NCBI GenBank assembly: GCA_963818725.1
Contig: CAWFTU010000022.1
Span: 1 to 64,000, forward strand
Source of the DNA: DATFDN01 sp963818725
GTDB lineage: Bacteria > Pseudomonadota > Alphaproteobacteria > Acetobacterales > Acetobacteraceae
Length of the DNA stretch: 64,000 nt
Direction: 5' to 3'
Position numbers and translations under genes: made by a program. The notes under the pieces were generated by a model. The model was not told the origin of the DNA and made no database searches. It saw only the letters and a program-made list of their open reading frames with translations. This document shows, piece by piece, positions 7,784 to 16,934 of the stretch (positions are counted from its first letter, which is position 1; each line of letters begins with the position of its first letter).

Positions 7784-10536
7784 GCGCGGCATCCGGCCGC
7801 GACACCTCCATCAGCGCCTATCGGGCGAAGCGCGACTTCGCTGTCACCGCCGAGCCATCGCTCGCCGGGGCGCCCGCCGCTGGCCCGGACAAGCCGATCT
7901 TCGTGGTGCAGAAGCACGCCGCGCATCGGGCTGGGTTGCATTGGGATTTCCGGCTGGAGCACGGCGGGGTGCTGTGGAGCTGGGCGGTGCGCAAGGGTCC
8001 CTCGCTCGACCCCGCCGACAAGCACGTCGCCGCTCATGTCGAGGATCACCCGCTCGATTATGCCAGCTTCCAGGGGGCAATCCCGCAAGGCCAATACGGC
8101 GCGGGCAAGGTGGAGACCTGGGACCGCGGCACCTGGGAACCGATGGGCGACCCCGAGGCCGGGATGCGCAAGGGCGAGCTCACCTTTGTCCTGCACGGCA
8201 CGCGCCTCTCCGGCCGTTTCCACCTGGTCCGGCTGAAGCCGAAGCCGGGCAGGCGGTCCGGCGCGAATAGCTGGCTGCTGTTCAAGGGCCATGACGCCTT
8301 CGCGCGCGCCGGCGCCGGCGCGGCTGCCATCGAAGCGTCCACCCCTCTGCCGCCTGTCCCCACGCAGGAGGCAACACCGCCGGCGCCTGGCGCCGCCCAG
8401 GGAACGCTGTCCTCCGCCCAGGCGCCTCAACTCGCCGAGATTGCCGACGAGCCTCCGGAGGGCGAGGATTGGATCAGCGAGATCAAGTTCGACGGCTACC
8501 GGCTGCTGATCTTCATCGAGACCGGCACGGCGCGGGTCATCACCCGCAACGGCAATGATTGGACCCGGCGGCTGCCAGCCGTTGCCGCCGCCGCGGCGGC
8601 GCTGCGGGTGACGTCCGCGCTGCTGGACAGCGAGCTTGTCGCGCTGCGTCCCGACGGCCTCTCCAGCTTTCCTGATCTGCAAGCCGCGCTCTCCTCGGGG
8701 CAGGACGGGCGCCTGTACCTTTACCTGTTCGACCTTCTGCACCTGGATGGTTGGGACTTGCGCGGATGCCGCCTGCTCGACCGCAAACGGCTGCTGGCCG
8801 GGCTGGACGCCTGGGAGGGGATGCTGCGCTACAGCGACCACCATGCGGGCGACACCGGCCCGATGCGGCGCGAGGCGTGCCGGCTGGGCCTGGAGGGCAT
8901 CATCTGCAAGCGCGGGGATGCCCCTTACCAGCCTGGGCGCGGTCACGACTGGCTGAAGGTCAAGTGCCGGGGCCGGGAAGAGTTCGTGGTTCTTGGATGG
9001 ACCCCGCCAGCGGGCAAGCGCACCGGCCTTGGCTCGGTGCATCTCGGCTATTACGACCCGGCGGGCAACCTGCACTACGCGGGGGGCGCGGGCTCGGGAT
9101 TCACGGAAGCGGAACTGCAAACTGTGCGGGCAGAGCTGGACGCCCGCGCCGCCGATCCGCCGCGCGATCTGCTGGTCGCGGGTGATCCCATCGAGCGGAG
9201 CATCCGATGGGTCCGCCCCGAGCTGGTGGCGGAGGTGCAATACACCGGCTGGTCCGGCGCCGGACGGGTCCGCCAGGCGGTGTTCCTCGGGCTGCGCGAG
9301 GACAAGGACGCCCAGGAGGTGGTCCGCGACCCACCCGACCCCGCGGCCAAGCGCAGCTATCGCACGCCGCGCCAGGCGAGCGGGAGCCCTCACCCCGGTC
9401 CTCTCCCAAAGGGAGAGGGGGCGTTGAACGCAGTGGAGATACCAGCCTCGCCCCCTCTCCCGCTTGCGGGAGAGGGCCGGGGTGAGGGTAAACCGGGGCG
9501 GATCGTCACGGCACGAGCACCAATGGCGAACACGGAAAGCCTGGGCGCGATCGCGCTGACCCACCCCGACCGGGAGCTGTGGCCAGGGGTCACCAAGCAT
9601 GACCTCGCCGCGTATTGGCGCTCGGTCGCGGACCATGCCCTGCCCGGCCTCGCGCGCCGGCCGCTGGCGATCGTGCGTTGCCCTGACGGGATCGATGGGC
9701 AGCATTTCTTTCAGAAGCACGCGCACGGCCACATGCCGGCACCGATCCGGGCGGCGGAGGCGGCGGGGGCGCCCTACCTCGCGATCGACGGCCTCGACGG
9801 CCTCTACGCCTGCGCGCAGATCTCGGCCGTCGAACTGCACGCTTGGGGCGCGACGGAGGCCGACCCGCTGCGCCCGGACCAGATCGTGATGGATCTCGAT
9901 CCGGGCGAGGGCGTGACGTTCGACGCGGTGGTGCGGGCCGCCCACGACCTGCGTGCGCGGCTGGGGAGCCTGGGGCTGGAAAGCTTTCCCCGCACCACGG
10001 GGGGCAAGGGACTGCACGTCGTGGTGCCGCTCACCCCGCACGCCGATTGGGACGAGGTCAGGGCGTTCTGCCACGCCCTGGCCGAACTCATGAGCCAGGA
10101 AGAGCCTGAGCGTTTCCTGTCCACCGTTCGGAAGATCGACCGGCGCGGCCGCATTCTGATCGACTGGCTGCGCAATGGCCTTGGCGCGATGGCCATCGCC
10201 TCGTTCTGTCCGCGCGCGCGGCCCGGAGCGTCGGTCGCCACACCGCTGAGCTGGCGCGAGGTGACCCCGAAGCTCGATCCCACGCACTACACCATGCGCA
10301 CGATCCCGCAGCGTCTCGCGCGTCTGCGGGAAGATTTCTGGGGAGGCTTTGAGGCCGCCCGCCGCCCGCTTCCTGAGCTGCCGCGCCAGTCTTCGCGGAA
10401 CGACCGTGCCGTGTCCGATCACCCAGGCTCGTCACCGCGTTCGGTGGTGGTGTTCGCCGCCAAGCCCAAAAAATCCGCGCGTTCTGGCAGCGCGCCAAAG
10501 CCGAAGAAGCCTTTGAAGGAACGGGATCGAAGCTAA
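7780..10536 (+). CDS. ligD: Multifunctional ATP-dependent DNA ligase D (NHEJ)
   Basis: This 918-residue protein seals double-strand breaks in bacterial non-homologous end joining, normally with Ku. Domains run in order. The 3'-phosphoesterase is at about 30-190 (HWDFRLE at 54-60). The ATP-dependent ligase core is at about 215-520, with adenylated Lys236 in EIKFDGYR and later EGIICKR and DWLKVK. The primase-polymerase is at about 580-870 (metal-binding DLDPGEG, Asp705 and Asp707). The linker between ligase and polymerase (about 537-571) is encoded by a palindromic repeat (9387-9489). A basic Lys-rich tail ends the protein. No ku gene is visible here. The start overlaps the small upstream gene. 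Confidence 0.96.
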   Translation: MSAASGRDTSISAYRAKRDFAVTAEPSLAGAPAAGPDKPIFVVQKHAAHRAGLHWDFRLEHGGVLWSWAVRKGPSLDPADKHVAAHVEDHPLDYASFQGAIPQGQYGAGKVETWDRGTWEPMGDPEAGMRKGELTFVLHGTRLSGRFHLVRLKPKPGRRSGANSWLLFKGHDAFARAGAGAAAIEASTPLPPVPTQEATPPAPGAAQGTLSSAQAPQLAEIADEPPEGEDWISEIKFDGYRLLIFIETGTARVITRNGNDWTRRLPAVAAAAAALRVTSALLDSELVALRPDGLSSFPDLQAALSSGQDGRLYLYLFDLLHLDGWDLRGCRLLDRKRLLAGLDAWEGMLRYSDHHAGDTGPMRREACRLGLEGIICKRGDAPYQPGRGHDWLKVKCRGREEFVVLGWTPPAGKRTGLGSVHLGYYDPAGNLHYAGGAGSGFTEAELQTVRAELDARAADPPRDLLVAGDPIERSIRWVRPELVAEVQYTGWSGAGRVRQAVFLGLREDKDAQEVVRDPPDPAAKRSYRTPRQASGSPHPGPLPKGEGALNAVEIPASPPLPLAGEGRGEGKPGRIVTARAPMANTESLGAIALTHPDRELWPGVTKHDLAAYWRSVADHALPGLARRPLAIVRCPDGIDGQHFFQKHAHGHMPAPIRAAEAAGAPYLAIDGLDGLYACAQISAVELHAWGATEADPLRPDQIVMDLDPGEGVTFDAVVRAAHDLRARLGSLGLESFPRTTGGKGLHVVVPLTPHADWDEVRAFCHALAELMSQEEPERFLSTVRKIDRRGRILIDWLRNGLGAMAIASFCPRARPGASVATPLSWREVTPKLDPTHYTMRTIPQRLARLREDFWGGFEAARRPLPELPRQSSRNDRAVSDHPGSSPRSVVVFAAKPKKSARSGSAPKPKKPLKERDRS
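9387..9489. repeat. REP-like palindrome pair inside ligD
   Basis: The outer arms CCCTCACCCCGG at the left and CCGGGGTGAGGG at the right are inverted. Two internal hairpins, CTCTCCCAAAGGGAGAG (9401-9417) and CTCTCCCGCTTGCGGGAGAG (9455-9474), flank a spacer containing GTTGAACGCA. The unit is translated in frame as a Pro/Gly-rich linker in LigD. Related palindromes with the same CTCTCCC/GGGAGAG core occur at 28299-28389 and 34941-35036; the latter shares the TTGAACGCA spacer. Confidence 0.85.
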
Positions 10537-10590
10537 ACGGCGTCGGTTCCTCCGCGTTGGCGCGCTATCGCGACCAACGGAGAATCACGC

Positions 10591-10844
10591 ATGCGCGCCT
10601 GCTTTGCCTTGCTCGGACTCACCGCCGCCGGTACTCGTCTCGACCAGCGCCCTCGCGCAGACTGATCGCAACACCCTCCGCGATAATCCCGCCACGCGCG
10701 CCTACGACCGCGCGGCTGGCACCGATGTCAGTGGCGCCTACCCATCCCAGGCGGATGGCACGCCCAACAACCCGCCCGGCACCGCGGCGGATCGTGCCTT
10801 CGACCGTACGGCCCGCACCGACGTCAGCGGCGCCTACCCGACGA
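10591..10844 (+). pseudogene. Small secreted repeat protein, frameshifted and truncated
   Basis: ATG 10591 opens a signal peptide (MRACFALLGLTAA). One base too many near 10630 then breaks the frame, and the continuation VLVSTSALAQTDRNTLRDN is in the next frame. Together they form a normal secretion signal with an AxA-type cleavage site. Two copies of a short repeat ending TDVSGAYP follow. The similarity stops at about 10844, where base composition changes and foreign DNA begins. Related short periplasmic proteins are common in Acetobacteraceae, function unknown. It is broken twice, by the frameshift and by loss of its 3' end. A sequencing error could explain the first. Confidence 0.6.
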
Positions 10845-10942
10845 GTTGTATTCCGCTGCGCTGTTCGACACAGCTCGCTGGTTGCAGCCGTATGAAAGTG
10901 CGGCTGTCCCACTCCTCGCCTAAATGGCGCCATCCCCTGCAT

Positions 10943-11108
10943 ATGGGGGTCATAGCATCCCATTGTACAACTGGACAGACACTCAGAAATTCTCTTGATT
11001 TAGGAAGTACAGATGCTACTATCTCCCCCATTACTTTAAGCGGCTACCATTTAATCACAACCGAGGAGGAATTTGTTGGGCTGCGCGATGAATGGCAGCA
11101 GTTGTGGA
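10943..11108 (+). pseudogene. N-terminal fragment of a CelD/GNAT-like acyltransferase
   Basis: The frame ending YHLITTEEEFVGLRDEWQQ resembles the first residues of CelD/BcsL-type GNAT acetyltransferases linked to polysaccharide synthesis. It is cut at 11109 by the left end of the outer IS66, and no matching C-terminal part is found on the other side. The DNA is less GC-rich than the surroundings, suggesting recent transfer. The start is uncertain (ATG 10943 or farther upstream). The family call rests on one short stretch. Confidence 0.35.
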
Positions 11109-11148
11109 GTAACTGCTCAACCCACCCCCGCCAGTTTGTCTTGACCCG

Positions 11149-11367
11149 AGTTAAACAGTGCGCAAACGCAACCTGCTGGAACTAAACGCTGAATCGGGAA
11201 ATTGCCCTCAATGTGGTGCCACGCCTCTCTTCGGCTTGGAAGGCCCTTTGGCTACAAGGCCTTGGCGGAGCCAATTCGGCGGACATCGAGGGCGTGGCAC
11301 CACAGAACGCATATTTTCTCGATTTCCTGAGCGATACCAATGAGTAGCGTTCTCGCACTGTTTAACT
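11149..11367. repeat. Nested inverted-repeat element of unknown type
   Basis: AGTTAAACAGTGCG at 11149-11162 is inverted at 11354-11367, and the match continues imperfectly to about 24 bases. Inside, TGTGGTGCCACGCC (about 11213) is inverted near 11300, and AAGGCC/GGCCTT forms a third level. No target duplication is seen, and the internal frame of 61 codons is unlike anything I know. It lies between the left end and the transposase of the outer IS66, so it may be a MITE-like insert or a structured leader. Confidence 0.55.
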
Positions 11368-11431
11368 GAAGCTTGAGCGACCGGCGAAATTGGAGTTGAC
11401 GCGGTAACGGGCGACTCAATTCAAGGTTGGG

Positions 11432-11969
11432 GTGAACACCGATCTTGACCTGAGCAAGCTGTCGCATGCGGAGAAGGATGCCCTCATCCTCTCGCTTGCT
11501 GCGCAATTACAAGCGGCACTGGCGCGGATTGCTGAACTGGAGAAGCGGCTGGCCGAGTTGCAGCTTCCGCCGAAGACGCCGGACAATTCCAGCGTGCCGC
11601 CGTCGAAGGGTCTAAAGCACAACGTGGCGGACAAGCCGAAGCGGAGCGGTCCTCGCGCGGGCAGCGTGGGGCGCAGGGGCGGCGGGCGGGAATTGACGGC
11701 CGAGCCCGACGAGGCGGTGATCGCCCGCGCGGCGCGCTGCCAATACTGCCAGTCGGCACTCGCCGACGCCGACCAGAAGCTCGATGCCCGCTACGATAAG
11801 GTCGAGCTGCCCCGCGTGCGCCCTGTGGTGACGCGGGTGGAACGCTATGCCGGGCGTTGCCAGTGCTGCGGTCGCACCACGCTGGCAGCGCTACCGGAGG
11901 GGCTGGAACCGGGCACGCCGTTTAGCATCAACATCGTCGCATTGGCGATGTATCTGCGTTTCACCCACG
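11432..11969 (+). pseudogene. tnpC: IS66 transposase TnpC (outer element), 5' part
   Basis: GTG 11432 starts a TnpC with an N-terminal coiled coil (LSKLSHAEKDALILSLAAQL), a proline-serine linker (TPDNSSVPPSKG) and a zinc-binding region with paired Cys motifs (CQYC and CQCC). The frame is cut after FTH by the inner IS66, which duplicated CACCCACG. Joining 11969 to 20083 restores RFTHAISYERLSRMM in frame and a full 458-residue DDE transposase. Confidence 0.88.
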
Positions 11970-12020
11970 GTAATTACCCACCCCCTTGCGGCGGGGCGGC
12001 ATTGCTGATGCAGTTTGGGC

Positions 12021-12554
12021 ATGCAGCGGGACGAGCTGGAGCGCCTGAGCAAGGCCGAGCTGATCGAGTTGGTGCTGCGGCTGCAGCGGCCGGAGAAGAC
12101 CTCGCGCACCTCGTCCAAGCCGCCGTCCACAGACCGCAAAGCGCGTCGCGAGCAAGCCCGCCCCGGAGGTGCCAAGCCCGGACATGAAGGCCATAGTCGG
12201 GCGCTCAGCAGGGAGGTGGACCGCGTCGTCGATCACGCCCCGCAGCAATGCCCGTGCTGCCGCAGGGCGCTGTCGCCCGACCTGCCCAGCGAAGCGGTGA
12301 GCGTGCACGAGCGGATTGAGCTGCCGGAGATCAAGCCAATCGTCGAGCACCACCGACGCTTGGCGGTGCAGTGTCCCGGCTGTGGGGCGCGGGTCGTGGC
12401 AGCGCCGCCGCCCGCCGCGACAGGCACGCCGTTCGGCCCGCGCCTGCACACGCTGGCGACCTACCTCAAGACCTTTCAGAGCCTGTCCTACGAGCGGCTG
12501 CAGGCGACACTGGCCGACCTGTTCGGCCTGTCCATCAGCCAGGGCGGGCTGATG
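12021..12554 (+). pseudogene. tnpC: IS66 TnpC (copy A), 5' part
   Basis: This part begins MQRDELERLSKAELIELVLR (leucine-rich coiled coil). The linker TSSKPPSTDRKA and Cys pairs CPCC and CPGC form the IS66 zinc domain. The frame is cut after GLSISQGGLM by IS481. Joining 12554 to 19239 gives GGLMNLLRRAQTCFQ and a 445-residue transposase in frame. Confidence 0.88.
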
Positions 12555-12622
12555 TGGTACTAGCTGACATTTGATCGGACAGCTGGCCTGTATGGTGCCG
12601 GATGGATCATGTCTGACCGACG

Positions 12623-13348
12623 TCAGGCGGCGTTGAGCATTTTTCCCCTGGCGAGCGGGAGGGTGTCAAGGAAGGTCTGCATCGGGGTCTTGCCGTAGCA
12701 CCAGCGGCCCTGATGAGGGCGTTGCTCATTATAGCTGCTGACCCAGACATCGAGATCGGCCTGTAGCTGCTCGATGCTGCTGTAGATGCGCTTGCGGAAG
12801 GCGACCTGATAGAACTCGTGCAGCACCGTTTTGTGGAAGCGCTCGCAGATCCCGCTGGTTTGCGGACTCTTTGCCTTGGTCCGGCTGTGGTCGATGTCCT
12901 CGATCGCCAGGTAGAGCTCGTATTCGTGGGCCTGCGAGGTGCCGCAATACTCGGTGCCGCGATCGGTCAGCACGCGGGACAGCTTGACCCCGTGCTCGTC
13001 GAAGAACGGCACCACGCGGTCGTTCAGCAGGTCGGCGGCGGTGATCGGGGCCTTGCGGTCGTAGAGCTTGGCGAACGCCACCTTGGAGTGGGTGTCGATG
13101 CAGGTCTGCTGATAGATCCGCCCGACCCCCTTGAGCGTGCCGACATAGAAGGTGTCCTGGGCCAGGCAGTAGCCCGGACACTCGCTCTCGAACTCGCCAT
13201 GCGCCTCGTTGTCCTGCCGGGCCCGCTCCAAGGCGGCGACCTGGGCTTCGGTCAGCACCAGGCCGTCCTGTGCGCTCTTGGCCTCGAGTGCCTTGAGCCG
13301 CTTCTTCATGGTCTCCAGGTCGTGGCGCTGCCAGACACAGCGCACCCC
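12623..13348 (-). pseudogene. IS481 transposase copy 1, 3' part
   Basis: The integrase core is present: LAQDTFYVG (first Asp), LTDRGTEY (second Asp) and ICERFHKT (Glu). The C-terminus SYNEQRPHQGRW is typical of IS481 and IS3-like DDE enzymes. The 5' part lies at 18804-19123. Removing the insert and one CGCACCCC copy restores 345 residues in frame, so both halves were intact when split. Confidence 0.88.
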
Positions 13349-13380
13349 GTAATTACCCACCCCTGTTTCGGGCGTAGCGA

Positions 13381-13520
13381 TCAGGCCGTGACGGTCTGCA
13401 GGATGGTGTTGAAGACGCTGGTGCCCGGTTTGAGGCGAGCGGTATCGACGACGCTGCGTATGTCGGCCTCACCCTCGGCGGCCCACATGGCACGATAGCC
13501 GTTGGTCACCTTGCGCTGGA
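13381..13520 (-). pseudogene. tnpC: IS66 TnpC (copy B), 3' end
   Basis: This is the C-terminal tail KVTNGYRAMWAAEGEADIR through ILQTVTA, nearly identical to the end of copy A (19913-20042). The preceding part of the gene is on the other side of the IS21 at 16149. Confidence 0.85.
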
Positions 13521-13665
13521 TGCGCATTCCGCTGAAGTCGGCCGGTGATTCCGGCCTGATGTCGGCCACCTCTTCCGATTGAAGTCGGCCGGACGTTCCG
13601 ATCGAAGTCGGCCGGGGTGGCTGCCCGTGGGCTGGGCTGATCTCTTCACTGCGATATCGGCTGGG

Positions 13666-14427
13666 TCAAGCCATGATGGCCTCCTGAGCCTTCTTTCGTC
13701 GGAGGGATTCGCCGCGCAGCTGGATGCGATGGGCGTTGTGGACGATGCGATCCAGGATGGCATCCCCGATCGTTGGATCTCCGATCAGATCGTGCCAGCG
13801 GTCCACGGGGATCTGGCTGGTGAGCAGCATGGCCCCGCGGCCGCAGCGATCCTCGACGATCTCCAGCAGATCGTGCCGCTGCTCCGCGCCGAGCGGCTCC
13901 AGCCCCCAGTCGTCCAGGATCAGCAGCTTCACCCCGCCGAGGGCCCGCATCAGCCTGGCGTAACGACCGTCGCCGCGCGCCAGCGCCAGATCGGCGAACA
14001 GGCGCGGGATGCGCTGGTAGAGGACGGAGTGGTTGTCGCGGCAGGCCTTGTGGCCGAGCGCACAGGCCAGCCACGACTTCCCGACCCCGGTCGGACCCTC
14101 GATGATCAGGTTCTGCTTGGCCTCGATCCAGCCGCCCGTGGCCAGCTTCTGAAACAGCGCGCGATCCAGGCCGCGCGGGGTGCGGTAGTCGACATCCTCG
14201 ACCGCCGCCTGATGGCGCAGCCGGGCGTAGCGCAGCCGCGCCTTGAGCCGGCGGTCCTGGCGGTCGGTGAGCTCGCGGTCGAGCAGCAAGCCGAGCCACT
14301 CCGCATGATCGAGTTCGGCGCCGCGCGGCGTGGCGCTCAGCTCCTCGAAGGCGCGCGCCATGCCGGCGAGGCCGAGCTGGTGCAACTGGTCGAGCGTGGG
14401 ATGGGTCAGCACTGGCGCTCTCCTCAA
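13666..14427 (-). CDS. istB: IS21 helper ATPase IstB
   Basis: This 253-residue AAA+ ATPase, related to DnaC, assembles on target DNA and recruits the IstA transposase. Walker A is GPTGVGKS at residues 111-118 and Walker B is LLILDDWG. The C-terminal SQIPVDRWHDLIGDPTIGD matches the family. The start ATG overlaps the istA stop by four bases (ATGA at 14424-14427), the usual IS21 arrangement. The gene looks intact. Confidence 0.94.
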   Translation of the reverse strand: MRRAPVLTHPTLDQLHQLGLAGMARAFEELSATPRGAELDHAEWLGLLLDRELTDRQDRRLKARLRYARLRHQAAVEDVDYRTPRGLDRALFQKLATGGWIEAKQNLIIEGPTGVGKSWLACALGHKACRDNHSVLYQRIPRLFADLALARGDGRYARLMRALGGVKLLILDDWGLEPLGAEQRHDLLEIVEDRCGRGAMLLTSQIPVDRWHDLIGDPTIGDAILDRIVHNAHRIQLRGESLRRKKAQEAIMA

Positions 14428-15978
14428 TGGTAGTAGCCGGAACCGCGGATGTTCGGGTGCAGCAGCGGCAGCTCGCCCTCACGGGCCGACGTTGTGGGCG
14501 GCTGACGATCGAGGCCGTGCTGCAGGATCGACTGCACGCTGCCGTAGGAGCGGGCGCCGATCTCCAGCCCCCGCGCGCAGGCGGCCTCCACGCGCTCGCG
14601 GCCATAGCTGCGCACCAGGCGCAGGATGCCGAGACAGGCGCGGAATCCCTGCTCGGGATGCGGCCGGGTCTCCAGGATCAGCGCCGTCAATCGCGCGGTC
14701 GCCGCGCCGATCGCGGCTGCCTCCTGGCCGATGCGCGGGATCGTCCACTCGGCCTGCCGCCGGTGCGACCGCGGCATGTGCTCGGGCAGGGTGGCGTGCC
14801 GACCGCGCGCGCCACCGCGCAGATGCACCGCGACCCGCTCGCCCCTGTGGAACAGCTCGATGGTGCGCGCGGTGATGCGGGCCTCGACCTGCTCGCGCAG
14901 CAGCCGGTGCGGCACCGAGTAGTAGTGGCCGTCGATGTCGACGTGGTAGTCGAGCGCGACGCGCCGGATGCGCCACTCGGCATAGACGAACGGTTGCGTC
15001 GGCAACGATAATAGTGCCGGCTGGTCCAGTTGCTCGAACAACTGGCGGCGGCTGACGCCCAGCTTGCGCATCGGCCGAGCGTTGAGGTCGGTGACCAGTC
15101 CTGCGATCGCCGCATTGAGCTCGGCCAAGGAGAAGAAGCGCTGGTTGCGCAGCCGCGCCAGGATCCAGCGCTCGACCACCAGCACGCCGGCTTCAACCTT
15201 GGCCTTGTCGCGCGGTCGGCGCACCCGCGTCGGCAGGATCGCCGTGCCATAGTGCGCCGCCAGGTCGCGGTAGCTCGGGTTGATCCCGGGCTCATACCAG
15301 TTCGCCCGCAAAACGCCGGCCCGCAGGTTGTCCGGCACGATCTGTCGCGGCACGCCGCCCAGGAAGCTCAGCGCGCGGACGTGCGAACCGATCCAATCGG
15401 GCAGGCTTTGCGTCCACGTCGCCTCGGCGTAGGTGTAGTTCGATGCCCCGAGCACCGCGACGAACACCTGCGCCGCGCGCAGCTCGCCGGTGCTGGCGTC
15501 CACCACCATCGCCACCGTTTGCCCGGCGTAGTCGACGAACAGCCGCTCGCCGGCTGGGTGTGTCTGGCGCATCGTCGGCGATAGCCGGCTCTCCCAGCTC
15601 CGGTAGAGCTCGCACCAGCGGCTGTAGCCGTAGCCGCTGGAATGGAGGGTCCGGTATTCCTCCCACAGCAGCAGCAGCGTCACCCCCGGGCGGCGCAGCT
15701 CGTGGTGGACCGCCGTCCAGTCCGGCTCCGCCTTGTGCCGATGACCCGGCTGCGAGCCGCCAAGCGGGGCGAACAGCAGCGCCTCCAGCCCCTGGTCGAT
15801 CACCGTCGCCGGCAACGGCCAGCTCAGCCCCGCCGCGGCAACCCGATCAAGGCACAGCCGCACCGTGCTGCGCGCCACGCCGACTGCGACCGCAATGGCG
15901 CGGTCGGAGAGGCCGCACTCGTACTTCAGTCGAAGGATTCTCACGCACACGTCGCATCGACACTCTCTCGGCCGGCAT
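14424..15978 (-). pseudogene. istA: IS21 transposase IstA, frameshifted near start
   Basis: ATG 15978 opens MPAERVSMRRVRE, the usual IstA start, but one extra A near 15939 (GAGAATCC where GAGATCC is expected) shifts the frame. The rest (ILRLKYECGLSDRAIAVAVG to the stop at 14424) continues in another frame. The HTH, the integrase core with FVDYAGQT and IVPDNLRAGV, and the Mu-transposase-like C-terminus are otherwise complete. An internal GTG (15950 or 15944) could produce a slightly shorter protein, so activity is not excluded. A sequencing error is possible. Confidence 0.85.
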
Positions 15979-16148
15979 CGGTCTCCCTCTCGCCCTGACG
16001 AGAGGACAGACCGCTCACCTGCCCAGCGGTCGGGCAACGCCACCCCTCTCAGGGATGGCCGAGATCAGATCGGAATGGCCGACATCACCTCGGAATCAGT
16101 GGCCGACATGAGATCGGAATGCCTGGCCGACTTGCTCCGGAATACGCA

Positions 16149-16826
16149 CGCTGGATCACCGAGGGCCGGAGGTCGCGCTCACAGGCGTTGTTGGTGGCCT
16201 CGACCTGGCCGGGCCAGTCGGCGAAGGTTAGGAGCTGATCGCGCGCTCGGCGCACCTTGTTCTGAAGTTCACGGGCCAAGTCGCAGGTGGTGGGTGCTGC
16301 CAGGATCGCGACCAGCCTGCCCGCCAGCGCGCGGCGCTTGGCGGCCAGGGTGGAGGCAGCCAGTTGTGAGATGCTGTCCGCCAACTCGAAGGCCGAGGCG
16401 AGCCAGAGCGTGAGCCGAAACGGCACGGGGTCGTCGCTCACTTCCAACACGTAGGCGACGTCGCGAGCCAGGTGCGCGAGGCAGGTCTGCTGGACTTGGC
16501 CATGGCCCTGCTGGGCCGAGTCGCGGTCCGACAGCCAGACTTCGGGCTGGTGGCCAGCCATCATCGCGTGCACGACCGCGGCGGCGCGGGTCGGGGCGGC
16601 GTGGTGCACCACGGCCTCCTTGCAGCGGAACACCCAGTGATAGGCGTTGCTGCCCTCAATCCGGACGCCTGTCTCGTCCGAGGCCACCACCTTGGCCTGC
16701 CGCAGGGCTGCGACGGCGTGCTCGCCCCTCGTCTTGCCATTCCATCCGGCTGCGCCGAATGGAACCTTCGGCAAGCCTCGCCCGGCCTGGAAGCAAGTCT
16801 GGGCGCGACGCAGCAGGTTCATCAGC
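16149..16826 (-). pseudogene. tnpC: IS66 TnpC (copy B), middle part
   Basis: This encodes the DDE catalytic region, MNLLRRAQTCFQAGRGLPKV through VASDETGVRIEG, and the NNACERDLRPSVIQR segment. It ends at the IS21 insertion and begins next to IS481 copy 2. The first seven bases beside IS481 (16820-16826, CATCAGC) are the inverse of GCTGATG, the same target as in copy A. Confidence 0.85.
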
Positions 16827-16934
16827 TGTACTAGCTAGGATTTAATCTGACAATCTGGTTTGTTTGGTGCGGGCAACCCGGGACCGGAGGACAGGAATGT
16901 CTCGCTCCGGTCGCCCAGAACCGAGGAGCCGACC

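Larger units (their letters stand above)
13521..16148 (-). mobile_element. IS21-family element (level 5)
   Basis: The ends TGCGCATTCC (13521) and GGAATACGCA (16148) are inverted. Both ends carry several subterminal repeats of the AAGTCGGCC/ATGTCGGCC type, typical of IS21. The 7-base duplication CGCTGGA lies at 13514-13520 and 16149-16155. The element is 2628 bp with istA-istB on the minus strand. It interrupts TnpC of IS66 copy B. Confidence 0.93.

Noticed and set aside
7768..10422. An 884-codon open frame antisense to ligD
   Set aside because: LigD has clear family motifs in the other strand. The antisense frame is Arg/Gly/His-rich with no domain, as expected in GC-rich DNA.
12555..12561. 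GTAC as a 4-base duplication of IS481
   Set aside because: GTAC is part of the TGTAC...GTACA terminal repeat. The real duplication in copy 1 is GCTGATG, and only that choice restores the TnpC frame.
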